From Avichristensenella sp031550535 (GTDB taxonomy: Bacteria; Bacillota; Clostridia; Christensenellales; Aristaeellaceae): 64,000 nucleotides of DNA. Made by a program: the position numbers and the translations under genes. Below are positions 24,639-32,632 of the stretch, in pieces; position 1 is the stretch's first letter; every line of letters starts with the position of its first letter. Under the pieces are notes generated by a model that saw only the letters and a program-made list of their open reading frames with translations, did no database searches and was not told where the DNA came from. The DNA is taken from positions 6,557 through 70,556 of the forward strand of contig JAVBOM010000043.1 of assembly GCA_031550535.1 (NCBI GenBank). Direction: 5' to 3'.

Positions 24639-25607
24639 TCAACCATTTGAGTTGCCCTGGTTGACATACTCCGTTTCCAGCACATCGCCGGTAGAAATGT
24701 CGAGTATGACGATGTACTCGTCAAACGCTTTGCCGCCGTAGGCGTAGTAATCGATACGCCAATACGGCTTATCCCCCGGGAACGGCGAGAGGCATTGAAC
24801 GCCTTCCGCCATGCCCGCGAGCCTTTCCCCGCTGACGCCGTATGCCGCCGTGAGCGCCTCGCGCGCGGTCTGGACGGCCTCCCGCTCCGTGATCGCTCCT
24901 TCCGGCGGATAGACGTGCACCACGCCTTCGAACGCAACGCCACACTTTTGTGCTTCCTCAATGATATGTTCTTCGTAAAACGCGGCGCGCTCCTCCACCG
25001 TCCATTCGGCAAGCGGCATGCCTTTCTTCCGCTCGGCCTTGGCTTGCGCGTCCGCCCAGTCGTACTCGAACCGCAGTAAATCCAGAAACGCGATGACCTC
25101 CCCCTCCGGCTCGGCCGCCGCCCCTTGCGTGCTTACGTCGCCGGCGTCCAAATAGCTGATCCACAGCGCGGAGTTGTCCGCCGCCGATATCCAGACGGTA
25201 AAGGAGGGCGTATCGGATGAAGCGAGCGTCTGCGCCAAGCGGGAGCCGTCCTCCATGAAGAAGGCGATTTCCCAGATGGGGTCAAACACCTCCAGGGACT
25301 TGTAGTCCTCGGAGCCTTGGATGGAAATGTAGTTGAACAGGCTGGCATGGACGGCGAACGCGTCCAGATATCCTTCCGGCAGCATATAGGCGTCCGTCGC
25401 CGTCCTGGTCGCGATCCGGCGCGCCTCCTCCGCCGTCATGTCGCCCGCCTCGGGCACCAGATTGCGGTATTGTAAGGGATTCTTTCCCTGTTTTTCTACG
25501 AAGGTTGTACCCCCCGTTGCCAGCGCGGGCGCGAAAAAGACCAGCATCAGGATGAGGACAGCGACCAGCGCAGCGTTCATTTTGATCAATGCCCTTTTGT
25601 TTTGCAT
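24639..25607 (-). CDS. Secreted PepSY-like protein, second in the M56/BlaI operon
   Basis: 322 residues. Ordinary signal peptide (MNAALVAVLILMLVFFAPALA, from residue 10; given here as ALVAVLILMLVFFAPALA). Two PepSY-like segments: first NPLQYRNLVPEAGDMTAEEA with DPIWEIAFF, second WTVEERAAFYEEHIIEEA with PPEGAITEREAVQTAREAL and WRIDYYAYGG. It starts 33 bp after the M56 protease gene and is the repeat-free paralogue of the next gene. GGGGGAA precedes the ATG. Probable partner or substrate of the M56 membrane protease (inference from position only). Confidence 0.75.
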   Translation of the reverse strand: MQNKRALIKMNAALVAVLILMLVFFAPALATGGTTFVEKQGKNPLQYRNLVPEAGDMTAEEARRIATRTATDAYMLPEGYLDAFAVHASLFNYISIQGSEDYKSLEVFDPIWEIAFFMEDGSRLAQTLASSDTPSFTVWISAADNSALWISYLDAGDVSTQGAAAEPEGEVIAFLDLLRFEYDWADAQAKAERKKGMPLAEWTVEERAAFYEEHIIEEAQKCGVAFEGVVHVYPPEGAITEREAVQTAREALTAAYGVSGERLAGMAEGVQCLSPFPGDKPYWRIDYYAYGGKAFDEYIVILDISTGDVLETEYVNQGNSNG

Positions 25608-25640
25608 CTTGTTTCCCCCATTACGCCCATGAACGCTTGA

Positions 25641-27170
25641 TCAGCCTCTGGCGACCTGAATCCACAGCGCCACATTCTGATCGTCATATAGCACGACGTA
25701 CGACTGCCCGATCTTGAGCGCCGGTTCTTCCTCGTGCGCGATGACGGTCTCCGGCGTCAGTGTAAAGGTCAGGGTGGCCGTAGGCGATTGCTCGATGCCC
25801 GCCGAATTGTCAATCACCGTCATCACCAGGAAGTCCTCGCCAAAGTCCAGCACCTTGCCATAGTTGGTTTCCCCCGCGTATTCCATCATTTTCGGAATAA
25901 CGACGGAGGTCTTCTCCAACTGCCTGTCGGCTTCCTCCACGATAAACCGGAACCCCTTGCCCCAGTACTGTTTCGCGTCACCGTATTCCTCGGGCAGTTC
26001 CATCCAGTGGGCTTGCGTGCGGCCAAACGCGTCGGACCTGACGGAGATCATCCGCTCCGGCTCGGTAACCCCAAAGCGGCCCGGGATGTCCAAATAAAAC
26101 GTGATGCCGTAGTACACCTCCGGCTCCTCCGGCACGGTCAGCGCGAACGCCAGCGAGACGCCCAGCACGGACACCAGCGCCGCACAGAGCACCATCACGC
26201 CCAGGCGCTTTTTTCCCACATCCATGATGGACAGAATGCGCTTCTTCATGTTCGTCTTGCCGCCCCGGTAGCTCGTGGACAGCAGGGTTTTCGGTCCGGC
26301 CTGCCGCCGGATGACGGACAGGATCGTCTCGCTGTAATACTGGCGCGTGTCCAGGTCCGCGCTTTGCAGCACCCGTGCGTCGCACGACGCCTCACAGTGG
26401 AACGACGCAGCCCGGGCCACCAGCGGCACCAGCGGGTTGAACCAGTGCACCGCCAGCGCCGCGAGCGTCAGCGCCTTGCACCACAGGTCGCCGCGCTTCA
26501 GGTGGATCAGCTCGTGCCGGAACACGAGGTGCGCCTCCGAAAGCGTCAGGTCCATGTCCGGCAACAGAATCGTTGGCCGGAAAAACCCGACAAGCATCGG
26601 ACTGTCCACCATCGGGCAGGTTTTCAGCCGTACATCGGCGCGGATGCCCAGCTCTACCTTGGCCGCGCACAACACGGACACGTACCCCGGATGCCGCGCG
26701 TCCCGGCTCCAGCGGCGCACGGCGCGCACGAACCGCGCGTGACGGGCAAGCGATACGGCGAGCACCGCAAGCGCACCCGTCAGCCAGACGGCGAAAAGGA
26801 TCTGCGCGGTGGAGAGCTTCGGCACGCGCGGCGCGCTTGTTTTGACGATCGGGGCTTGCGTTTCCGCCGTGGCGGCGAGCTCCGCCGCGATGGCGGCCAT
26901 GGAGGTCGCGGCCTTCCTCGGCGGCTCAATGGCGGCCCGCGCCTGCCGCTCCGCCGGCTGCGCCAGCGCCGGGACATCCAGCGTCAGCGCGGGCGCCGCC
27001 GCGCTCGGCCGGAAGGGGATCACAAACGCGATGAGCACGATCACCCAGGCCAGGTACACGGTTTTGGCGCTGTATCGCTTCGTCAGCGCCGGTGTCAGCG
27101 CCAGCGCGAGCAGCGCGAGCGCGCTCGTCGTCAGCGTGCATTCCAGAAGCATTCGCAGGAACGCGTCCAT
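25641..27170 (-). CDS. BlaR1/MecR1-type M56 membrane metalloprotease
   Basis: 509 residues. Four membrane helices surround a cytoplasmic zinc-protease domain with HELIHLKRGD (about residues 218-227) and the third ligand in HCEASCDARVL. PMLVGFFRPTILLPD is the usual M56 lead-in. After the last helix (LGVMVLCAALVSVLGVSLAFAL) the ~160-residue extracellular domain is not a penicillin-binding sensor; it is a small beta-rich domain whose end matches the secreted protein at 1437-2255. So the signal is likely not a beta-lactam. Coupled with the BlaI-like gene 1 bp upstream. Confidence 0.9.
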   Translation of the reverse strand: MDAFLRMLLECTLTTSALALLALALTPALTKRYSAKTVYLAWVIVLIAFVIPFRPSAAAPALTLDVPALAQPAERQARAAIEPPRKAATSMAAIAAELAATAETQAPIVKTSAPRVPKLSTAQILFAVWLTGALAVLAVSLARHARFVRAVRRWSRDARHPGYVSVLCAAKVELGIRADVRLKTCPMVDSPMLVGFFRPTILLPDMDLTLSEAHLVFRHELIHLKRGDLWCKALTLAALAVHWFNPLVPLVARAASFHCEASCDARVLQSADLDTRQYYSETILSVIRRQAGPKTLLSTSYRGGKTNMKKRILSIMDVGKKRLGVMVLCAALVSVLGVSLAFALTVPEEPEVYYGITFYLDIPGRFGVTEPERMISVRSDAFGRTQAHWMELPEEYGDAKQYWGKGFRFIVEEADRQLEKTSVVIPKMMEYAGETNYGKVLDFGEDFLVMTVIDNSAGIEQSPTATLTFTLTPETVIAHEEEPALKIGQSYVVLYDDQNVALWIQVARG

Positions 27171-27171
27171 A

Positions 27172-27567
27172 CTACTGACTCCTTTCTTCGGTTTCCTTTC
27201 GGATCTCCTTCACCCAGGCGGAGAGCTCGTCCACGTCGTCCTTGGTGAGCTTTTCGCCGTGCAGCGCCGCGAGCAGGCTGGCGACGCTTTTTTTGTGGTA
27301 GCGGTCCAGAAAATTTTCCGTTTCCAGGCGCAGGTATTCATCGCGCGAAATGATGGGATAAAAGTCCCGCTCGCGCTTGGCGCTCTTTTCGGCGCGGAGA
27401 AAACCGCGCTCCGTCAGCCGGCCGAACAGCGACACGACCGTCTGTATCTTCCATCCCCGCGCGTGGCCGATGCGCTCCATGACCATCGCCGTGGTGACGG
27501 GCGGAACGCTGTCCCAGATATACTCCATGATCTCAAACTCCGCGTCGGGCAATCGCTTGGGTTTCAT
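27172..27567 (-). CDS. BlaI/MecI/CopY-family transcriptional repressor
   Basis: 131 residues. Winged helix in residues 1-75 (LPDAEFEIMEYIWDS, WKIQTVVSLFGRLTERGFL) and a C-terminal dimerisation helix pair (SVASLLAALHGEKLTKDDVDEL, split: SVASLLAALHGEKL and TKDDVDEL). BlaI repressors are cleaved by M56 partners, here encoded immediately downstream. A family I repeat (27584-27638) lies in the leader. Expected to repress its own operon including three secreted proteins. Confidence 0.92.
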   Translation of the reverse strand: MKPKRLPDAEFEIMEYIWDSVPPVTTAMVMERIGHARGWKIQTVVSLFGRLTERGFLRAEKSAKRERDFYPIISRDEYLRLETENFLDRYHKKSVASLLAALHGEKLTKDDVDELSAWVKEIRKETEERSQ

Positions 27568-27583
27568 ATGGCGGTCCTCCTTG

Positions 27584-27638
27584 ATGGCGGCGCTGATTCG
27601 GAGAATCGGGCACCTATAGGGATTAAAGAAATCCCCGC
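27584..27638 (+). repeat. Family I repeat, copy 12 (shortened)
   Basis: GGCGGCGCTGATTCGGAGAATCGGG is intact, but the second stem is shortened to GGGATTAAAGAAATCCC. Located in the 5' leader of the BlaI gene. Confidence 0.85.
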
Positions 27639-27649
27639 TCTTTGTAAGG

Positions 27650-27720
27650 CATCGTGTCTTACTATGAAGATATACTACACCGCGTCTTACATCTTGTCAA
27701 GGAAAATATTACAAGTTTTC
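27650..27720 (-). promoter_or_regulatory. Possible operator region of the BlaI/M56 operon
   Basis: CGTGTCTTAC and CGCGTCTTAC form a direct repeat at about 27649-27658 and 27677-27686; TTACATCTTGTCAA is a partial match to the TACA/TGTA half-sites of BlaI operators. The AT content rises sharply here. Exact promoter boxes not assigned. Confidence 0.35.
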
Positions 27721-27809
27721 TTCTTTTGTTTGACGGTCACACAGGGCATGCGGTTTTTGGCAAAAGAAAAAAGCCCCCGGACCGAGGACTTTCTGTTCGC
27801 AATATACGC

Positions 27810-29078
27810 TTACGCCTCCACCATCTCCCGGCGGATATCCGCGCCGAGCGTGCGCAGCCGCTCTTCCAGCTTTTCATATCCCCGGTCGATGAACTCGGGG
27901 TTGCCGATTTCCGTGGTGCCGCCCGCCATCAGCCCGGCGATCACGAGCGCCGCGCCCGCGCGCAGGTCACTGGCGTCCACCGGCGCGCCGGTCAGCCTGG
28001 GCGTGCCCTCGATAACGGTCATCCAGTCGGAAATATGCGCCCGCGCGCCCATGCGGACCATTTCGTTCAGGTGCTTGAACCGCTTGTCAAAAATCGTCTC
28101 GATGACCGTGCTCGTGCCGACAGCGGTAGTGAGCAGCGCGCTCATCGGCTGCTGCAGGTCCGTCGGGAAGCCGGGGTACGCCTGCGTTTTGATGTTGACG
28201 GCGCGGTGCCCGCCCAGCGAGCGGACGCGGATCACGTCGTCCTCCTCGTCCACACGCACACCCATCTCCAGGAGCTTGGCGGTGAGCGATTCCATGTGCG
28301 CCGGGATGCAACCGTGCACGGCCACGTCGCCCTGTGTGGCGGCGGCGGCGATCATCAGCGTGCCGGTTTCGATTTGATCGGGGATGACGGTGTAGGTGCA
28401 GCTATGCAGGCGCTCCATGCCACGGATGCGGATGACATCCGTGCCCGCGCCCCGGATGCGCGCGCCCATGCTGTTGAGGAAGTTGGCCGTATCAACGACG
28501 TGCGGTTCCTTGGCGGCGTTGTAGATGACCGTGTTGCCCTCGGCGCGCACGGCCGCCAGCATGATGTTGATCGTGCCGCCGACGGTGACAAAATCAAAGA
28601 AAATCTCCGTACCAACCAGACCTGTAGTCTTTGCGTCCACGACGCCGTAGCGATCGTCGATCTCCGCGCCCAGCGCGCGCAGACCCTTGATATGCTGGTC
28701 AATGGGCCGCACGCCGATTTCGCAGCCGCCGGGGTACGGGATGGTGCCCTGGCGGGCCTTGCCCAGCAGCGCGCCCAGCAGGTAATACGACCCGCGCATG
28801 TGGCGGCACAGGTCGGGCGACGGCTTGGTTTTCGTCACGGTGGTGGGGTCGATGATGGCAGTATGCCCGCTAACCTGCACCCTCGCGCCCAGGCGGCGCA
28901 GCAATTCCAGCAGGTCGGAAACGTCCTCAATGTCCGGCAGGTTCTCAATGGAAACCGGCTCGTCGCACAGCAACGCGGCGCTCAAAACAGGCAGCGACGT
29001 GTTCTTGCCGCCGCAGACCTGAATGTCGCCGGTCAATCGTTTTTCGCCGTTGATAAAAAGTTTTTCTACAAAGGGCAT
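27810..29078 (-). CDS. murA: UDP-N-acetylglucosamine 1-carboxyvinyltransferase
   Basis: First committed step of peptidoglycan synthesis: adds enolpyruvate from PEP to UDP-GlcNAc in the cytoplasm. 422 residues with CGGKNTSLPVLSAALL (Lys-Asn of the active site, residues 23-38), the catalytic cysteine in YPGGCEIGVRPIDQH (Cys at about 117, the fosfomycin target), YPGFPTDLQQPMSALL and DLRAGAALVIAGLMA. The Cys rather than Asp means fosfomycin sensitivity is expected. Clostridia often carry two murA genes; which paralogue this is cannot be told. Two tandem family I repeats fill its leader. Confidence 0.95.
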   Translation of the reverse strand: MPFVEKLFINGEKRLTGDIQVCGGKNTSLPVLSAALLCDEPVSIENLPDIEDVSDLLELLRRLGARVQVSGHTAIIDPTTVTKTKPSPDLCRHMRGSYYLLGALLGKARQGTIPYPGGCEIGVRPIDQHIKGLRALGAEIDDRYGVVDAKTTGLVGTEIFFDFVTVGGTINIMLAAVRAEGNTVIYNAAKEPHVVDTANFLNSMGARIRGAGTDVIRIRGMERLHSCTYTVIPDQIETGTLMIAAAATQGDVAVHGCIPAHMESLTAKLLEMGVRVDEEDDVIRVRSLGGHRAVNIKTQAYPGFPTDLQQPMSALLTTAVGTSTVIETIFDKRFKHLNEMVRMGARAHISDWMTVIEGTPRLTGAPVDASDLRAGAALVIAGLMAGGTTEIGNPEFIDRGYEKLEERLRTLGADIRREMVEA

Positions 29079-29127
29079 CGCTTTCCTCCCGCAAGGACGT
29101 TGGACAGCCCGGATAGCTGCCTGAGAG

Positions 29128-29185
29128 GTAGGGATTTCTTACGAAATCCCTTTATGGCGCCCGATTTTTCAAATCGTGCCGCCGT
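29128..29185 (-). repeat. Family I repeat, copy 13 (tandem pair)
   Basis: TAGGGATTTCTTACGAAATCCC, TTTATGGCGCCCGATTTTTC, AAATCGTGCCGCC. The stop triplet is TAA in the forward frame. Only 5 bp from copy 14. Confidence 0.9.
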
Positions 29186-29190
29186 CCGAA

Positions 29191-29249
29191 GTAGGGATTT
29201 CTTTCGAAATCCCTTTATGGCGCCCAATTTTTCAAATCGCGCCGCCGTC
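29191..29249 (-). repeat. Family I repeat, copy 14 (tandem pair)
   Basis: TAGGGATTTCTTTCGAAATCCC, TTTATGGCGCCCAATTTTTC, AAATCGCGCCGCC. Same orientation as copy 13. Confidence 0.9.
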
Positions 29250-29264
29250 AAGAATCAACTACGG

Positions 29265-29516
29265 TCAGTGGCAGCCGCACTGGCAGCCGGACGAATGGCC
29301 GGACGATCCGCAGCCGCTACAGCCGCCGCAGTCCCCGGAACAGGCGGCGCCGCGCCCCGCGGAAGAACCCTGCATGCCAAAAAGGCACGCACCCTCATAC
29401 GCGCGCCGCACCTCGCCGCCGCACCGCTCGCAGCGGACGGACTCGATTTGAGAGGCGGGGATCAATGCGTCAAACACGGCATCGCACGCCGCGCAGCGGA
29501 ACTTGAGCAGGGGCAT
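29265..29516 (-). CDS. FmdB-type zinc ribbon protein
   Basis: 83 residues. The N-terminal zinc ribbon has two Cys-x2-Cys knuckles (FRCAACDAVFDALI and VRCERCGGEV), as in the FmdB/CxxC_CxxC_SSSS family. The C-terminal third is very rich in Cys, Gly, Ser and His (SGDCGGCSGCGSSGHSSGCQ), which may bind additional metal. Start behind GGAGG at 29516. Function unknown; in the same orientation as murA. Confidence 0.8.
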   Translation of the reverse strand: MPLLKFRCAACDAVFDALIPASQIESVRCERCGGEVRRAYEGACLFGMQGSSAGRGAACSGDCGGCSGCGSSGHSSGCQCGCH

Positions 29517-29593
29517 AGGAACCTCCGAAACAATGCGCTTTGCTAGTAATTCAACCATTATACACCTTATAGGAAAGAAACGCAAGAAACCGG

Positions 29594-30382
29594 TCACCCA
29601 TTGGCCGGGCCGTCCTCCGACAGGTCGTAATACATCAGCACGGAACCGTCGGGCGAAGAAATGTTCACCGCGTACTGCTCCTCATACCGGCCGCCTGTGC
29701 CATGCAGGGGCTGGACGAAGCAGACTGACCAGTAGCGGGTATTGTAGGGGTTATCCGGCTCCGTATTCCATGGCTCGCTGAAGAAAGCGGTCATCAGCAG
29801 CGCCTGGAGGTCCGCTTCCGTCGCGCCCGACCCTTCGGCGATGATCTCCTTCACCCGCCGGACCGCTTCCTCGCGCGGCATGTCACCTTCCTCCGGCACG
29901 GCGGGGCAGGTCACGTCGTCGGTAAAGTGCATGAACAGATGGTGGTAGAGGGCGGCGTCCTCCAGGGACCAGAACAGCGCGCTGCCCTTGGCCTCTTGCA
30001 GTTCGGCGTACCGCTCCCCGGGCACAAACGCGTCCACGAGCGCCACCTCACCGGAGGACAGGAGGACCGTCACCGCGTAACACGTCTCCGCCCCGTCATT
30101 GGCGCGCAGCGCGACGCACACGGCCTTTTCCCGCTGCCCGTCCGCCTCCACGATGATGTACGTCCCGGTGATGAACCGCTCGGGGTCCTGTTCGTAGACG
30201 GCAATTCCGGCCTCGTCCCAGACCGCCCGGGCAATGTCCAGCTCGCTGTCGTAGAAGGGATCGCTGTCGCTGATTTCCGCCTGGGTAGCCGTCAGGTAGA
30301 GCGGCGGAACCTCCGCGCGCGCGGGCAGCCCCATGCCCAGGCCGAGCAGCGCGATGAGCAGCCAGATGCCAAACTTCCGCAT
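29594..30382 (-). CDS. Secreted protein with PepSY-like features
   Basis: 262 residues. Signal peptide at 1-22 (FGIWLLIALLGLGMGLPARA). The C-terminal half has a MPREEAVRRVKEII helix and a beta-hairpin ending DGSVLMYYDLSE, which resembles the paralogous secreted proteins of the M56 operon, and the N-terminal half includes TGTYIIVEADGQREKAVCVA. Start at 30382 behind GGAGGA. No catalytic motif. It stops 77 bp before the zinc ribbon gene. Confidence 0.7.
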   Translation of the reverse strand: MRKFGIWLLIALLGLGMGLPARAEVPPLYLTATQAEISDSDPFYDSELDIARAVWDEAGIAVYEQDPERFITGTYIIVEADGQREKAVCVALRANDGAETCYAVTVLLSSGEVALVDAFVPGERYAELQEAKGSALFWSLEDAALYHHLFMHFTDDVTCPAVPEEGDMPREEAVRRVKEIIAEGSGATEADLQALLMTAFFSEPWNTEPDNPYNTRYWSVCFVQPLHGTGGRYEEQYAVNISSPDGSVLMYYDLSEDGPANG

Positions 30383-30533
30383 CGCCGTGTCCTCCGTTTG
30401 CTTTGGTGAAATTGCTGTTATTATACAGGGTTCCCGGGGTGCGGTCAAATGGCGGGCGCGCCGCCGAACGGGCGATACGAGCGACGGGCTCTGGGAAACA
30501 TTTCCAGCCTGCCATCGTCTATTTGATAAGAGG

Positions 30534-30590
30534 TAGGGATTTCTTGCGAAATCCCCTTATGGCGCCCGATTCTCCGAATCAGCGCCGCCG
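30534..30590 (-). repeat. Family I repeat, copy 15 (tandem pair)
   Basis: TAGGGATTTCTTGCGAAATCCCC, TTATGGCGCCCGATTCTCCG split from AATCAGCGCCGCC. A possible TTTCCA-17-TGATAA promoter ends just before it. Confidence 0.9.
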
Positions 30591-30595
30591 TCAAG

Positions 30596-30653
30596 GCAGG
30601 GACTTCTTGCGAAATCCTCTCATGGCGCCCGATTTTCTAGATCAGCGCCACCA
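30596..30653 (-). repeat. Family I repeat, copy 16 (tandem pair)
   Basis: GGGACTTCTTGCGAAATCCTC, CATGGCGCCCGATTTTCTAG, ATCAGCGCCACC. The stop triplet is TGA here. 5 bp from copy 15. Confidence 0.88.
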
Positions 30654-30738
30654 CCCGGGATGCACGCGGCATCCGCCCGAAAACGGCACTGGATCCCGGA
30701 TACCCGCGACCGGGCACTTCGCCCACGGAGGAACGTAC

Positions 30739-32262
30739 ATGCGGAATCACATCAGGTACATTTTGCTGCTCGGCCTGGCTCTGCTGCTGTGCGCCGGGAG
30801 CGGCGCGGCGGCGGGGGAGGGGCAACCCTCAACGGCAGGGCAACCGATGGACAGGCCATACCGGCCGCTGCTGGTTGACATCAGCAATACCCCCGGCGAG
30901 GCGAGGCCCGCATGGGGGCTTTCCCAGGCGGATGTCGTCTATGAGGCGATTGTCAATGGGCCAGCGCACACGCGCTATTTGGCCATCTTCAATGATCACT
31001 ACCCGGAGAAGGTCGGTCCCCTGCGCAGCACGCGGGTGTATTTTGCCTCGCTCCGCCATGAGTGGGACTGCCCGCTTGTGTTTCGGGGCGAAGGGGGGAC
31101 GGTAAAAGAGGTTAGCGTAGCGGACTTCTTCAAGCAAACCGGGGTCAGAAAACAATTTCTCTTTACCAGCGGAGGAATGTTCGCCCATATGAACGTCGGG
31201 CTTAGCCGCTCAAAAGAGCGGGATTCACCCCACAATACCGTCGCGAATCTGAAGGAAATCGTGGAGACGGCCTGGCCCCAAAACGATGACGGCACGCCCT
31301 ATGAACCCCGCTTACCCGCGTTCCGGTTTACCGATCCGCCGTCGCGCGGCACGGAATCCGCGACCTGGATAAACGTTCCGTATCATAAAAACTACAACCC
31401 GGAGTATCACTTTGACCCTGATACGCGCACGTACGCGCGCTGGTACGACGGCAAGCCGCAGAAGGACGCGGAGGGCGTGCCGATCATCGCGGCAAATGTC
31501 ATTGTAATGTATAACGAAATCACCTATATCAGAAACGACCGCACCGCTCCGTACATGGATATGGTGGGCAGCGGCCCGATTGACGCGTTCATCGACGGCA
31601 CGCACATACGTGGCACCTGGTCACGCCCCTGGTTGCACAACCAAACGTTCTTTCTGGACGAAGCGGGCGCACCGCTGCGCTTCCTGCCCGGCAAGACGTT
31701 CATCCAGATATACCCCCCGCAGTGGTACATCCTGATGACGGGCGAGGACGGCGCTGTTCACGCCGTCGGTTCCGGCCCGGAAAATCCGGACACGGCGGCG
31801 GACGAGGCGATGTACGCGCTGTTTTTGAAATGGACAGCCGAGAAGGGCGAGATCTACACGTGGTCCGAGGAGGACCGGGCAGCGTATGACGAGGCCGTGG
31901 CCGCGACGGGGTTTGAGCGGAAAAACGTCCCCGACAATATAGACAAAGGGGAAATGTCCATGGACCAGGCGGTTGGCGTGGCCAGGGAAACCCTCATCGA
32001 GGCGTACGGGATGAGTGCGTGGGCAGCAAACCTGTATCGCGCGGAGGCCACCCAGAGCGTTGCCAACCCGAACCGCCCGGAATGGGCCGTCGTGCTCTCT
32101 CCGCAGATCATCCCCTATAATGTTGGCGATCAACTGCACCATACCGCCGCGCCGGACGGTATGCGCCATACCGTGCTGATCGACGTCCGCTCGGGCCGTG
32201 TGCTCGACCTGAACTCCGAACCGGACCCGGAGGCCGCCGCCAGCCAGCCAGCAGGTGATTAG
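30739..32262 (+). CDS. DUF3048 (YerB-like) exported protein fused to a PepSY-like domain
   Basis: 507 residues. Signal peptide (YILLLGLALLLCAGSGAAA). Residues 35-350 match the DUF3048 family: RPLLVDISNTPGEARPAWGL, ADVVYEAIVNGPAHTRYLAI, VGPLRSTRVYFASL, VIVMYNEITYI, GTWSRPWLHNQTFF and GKTFIQIYPP. Bacillus YerB is a lipoprotein of unknown function; here no lipobox is certain although a Cys lies at the end of the hydrophobic core. The extra C-terminal ~150 residues (YTWSEEDRAAYDEAVA, GEMSMDQAVGVARETLIEAYG) copy the WTVEERAA/EA-helix module of the M56-operon secreted proteins. GGAGG before the ATG. Confidence 0.85.
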   Translation: MRNHIRYILLLGLALLLCAGSGAAAGEGQPSTAGQPMDRPYRPLLVDISNTPGEARPAWGLSQADVVYEAIVNGPAHTRYLAIFNDHYPEKVGPLRSTRVYFASLRHEWDCPLVFRGEGGTVKEVSVADFFKQTGVRKQFLFTSGGMFAHMNVGLSRSKERDSPHNTVANLKEIVETAWPQNDDGTPYEPRLPAFRFTDPPSRGTESATWINVPYHKNYNPEYHFDPDTRTYARWYDGKPQKDAEGVPIIAANVIVMYNEITYIRNDRTAPYMDMVGSGPIDAFIDGTHIRGTWSRPWLHNQTFFLDEAGAPLRFLPGKTFIQIYPPQWYILMTGEDGAVHAVGSGPENPDTAADEAMYALFLKWTAEKGEIYTWSEEDRAAYDEAVAATGFERKNVPDNIDKGEMSMDQAVGVARETLIEAYGMSAWAANLYRAEATQSVANPNRPEWAVVLSPQIIPYNVGDQLHHTAAPDGMRHTVLIDVRSGRVLDLNSEPDPEAAASQPAGD

Positions 32263-32309
32263 CGCGCAAAAAACGGTCCGCCAAGGCCGCACAACCACCC
32301 AAAACACAC

Positions 32310-32336
32310 GCGGGCGCGCCCACCCGACGCGCCCGC
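32310..32336. terminator. Hairpin between convergent genes
   Basis: GCGGGCGCG at 32310-32318 pairs with CGCGCCCGC at 32328-32336; A-rich before and a short A run after, suitable for either strand. Confidence 0.5.
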
Positions 32337-32345
32337 ACAACTCCG

Positions 32346-32543
32346 CTATGCTCGGTCTCCCTGCTCCATCACCCAGTTGTGGTACAGCTCCAACTCCCCG
32401 CGCATCACGGCCAGTCCCGCTTTCAGCACCAGCGCGGGGTCCGTCAAGCCGCCTCCGTTCTCCTTTACGGATTGTTCCACATCTAGCATAATCCGCTCCC
32501 GCATGGGCTGTGTTTCACGGACGAACTCATCAAAGCGTTTCAT
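32346..32543 (-). CDS. Small hypothetical protein
   Basis: 65 residues, mostly helical (RFDEFVRETQPMRERIMLDVE, written as RFDEFVRETQPMRERIML then DVE; ALVLKAGLAVMRGELELY). The ATG at 32543 follows AAAGGGGGC; a GTG two codons earlier is also possible. No family known to me and no clear link with the ATPase gene behind it. Confidence 0.6.
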   Translation of the reverse strand: MKRFDEFVRETQPMRERIMLDVEQSVKENGGGLTDPALVLKAGLAVMRGELELYHNWVMEQGDRA

Positions 32544-32632
32544 CTGCACGCCCCCTTTGGGCTATGCTATCATGAATCCTACACTATTTCAACAAATATT
32601 CGCAAAAACATTCAAAATAATTCTTATTGTCA

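Noticed and set aside
27654..29546. A 630-codon plus-strand frame over murA
   Set aside because: Antisense shadow of murA, with the same low-complexity composition.
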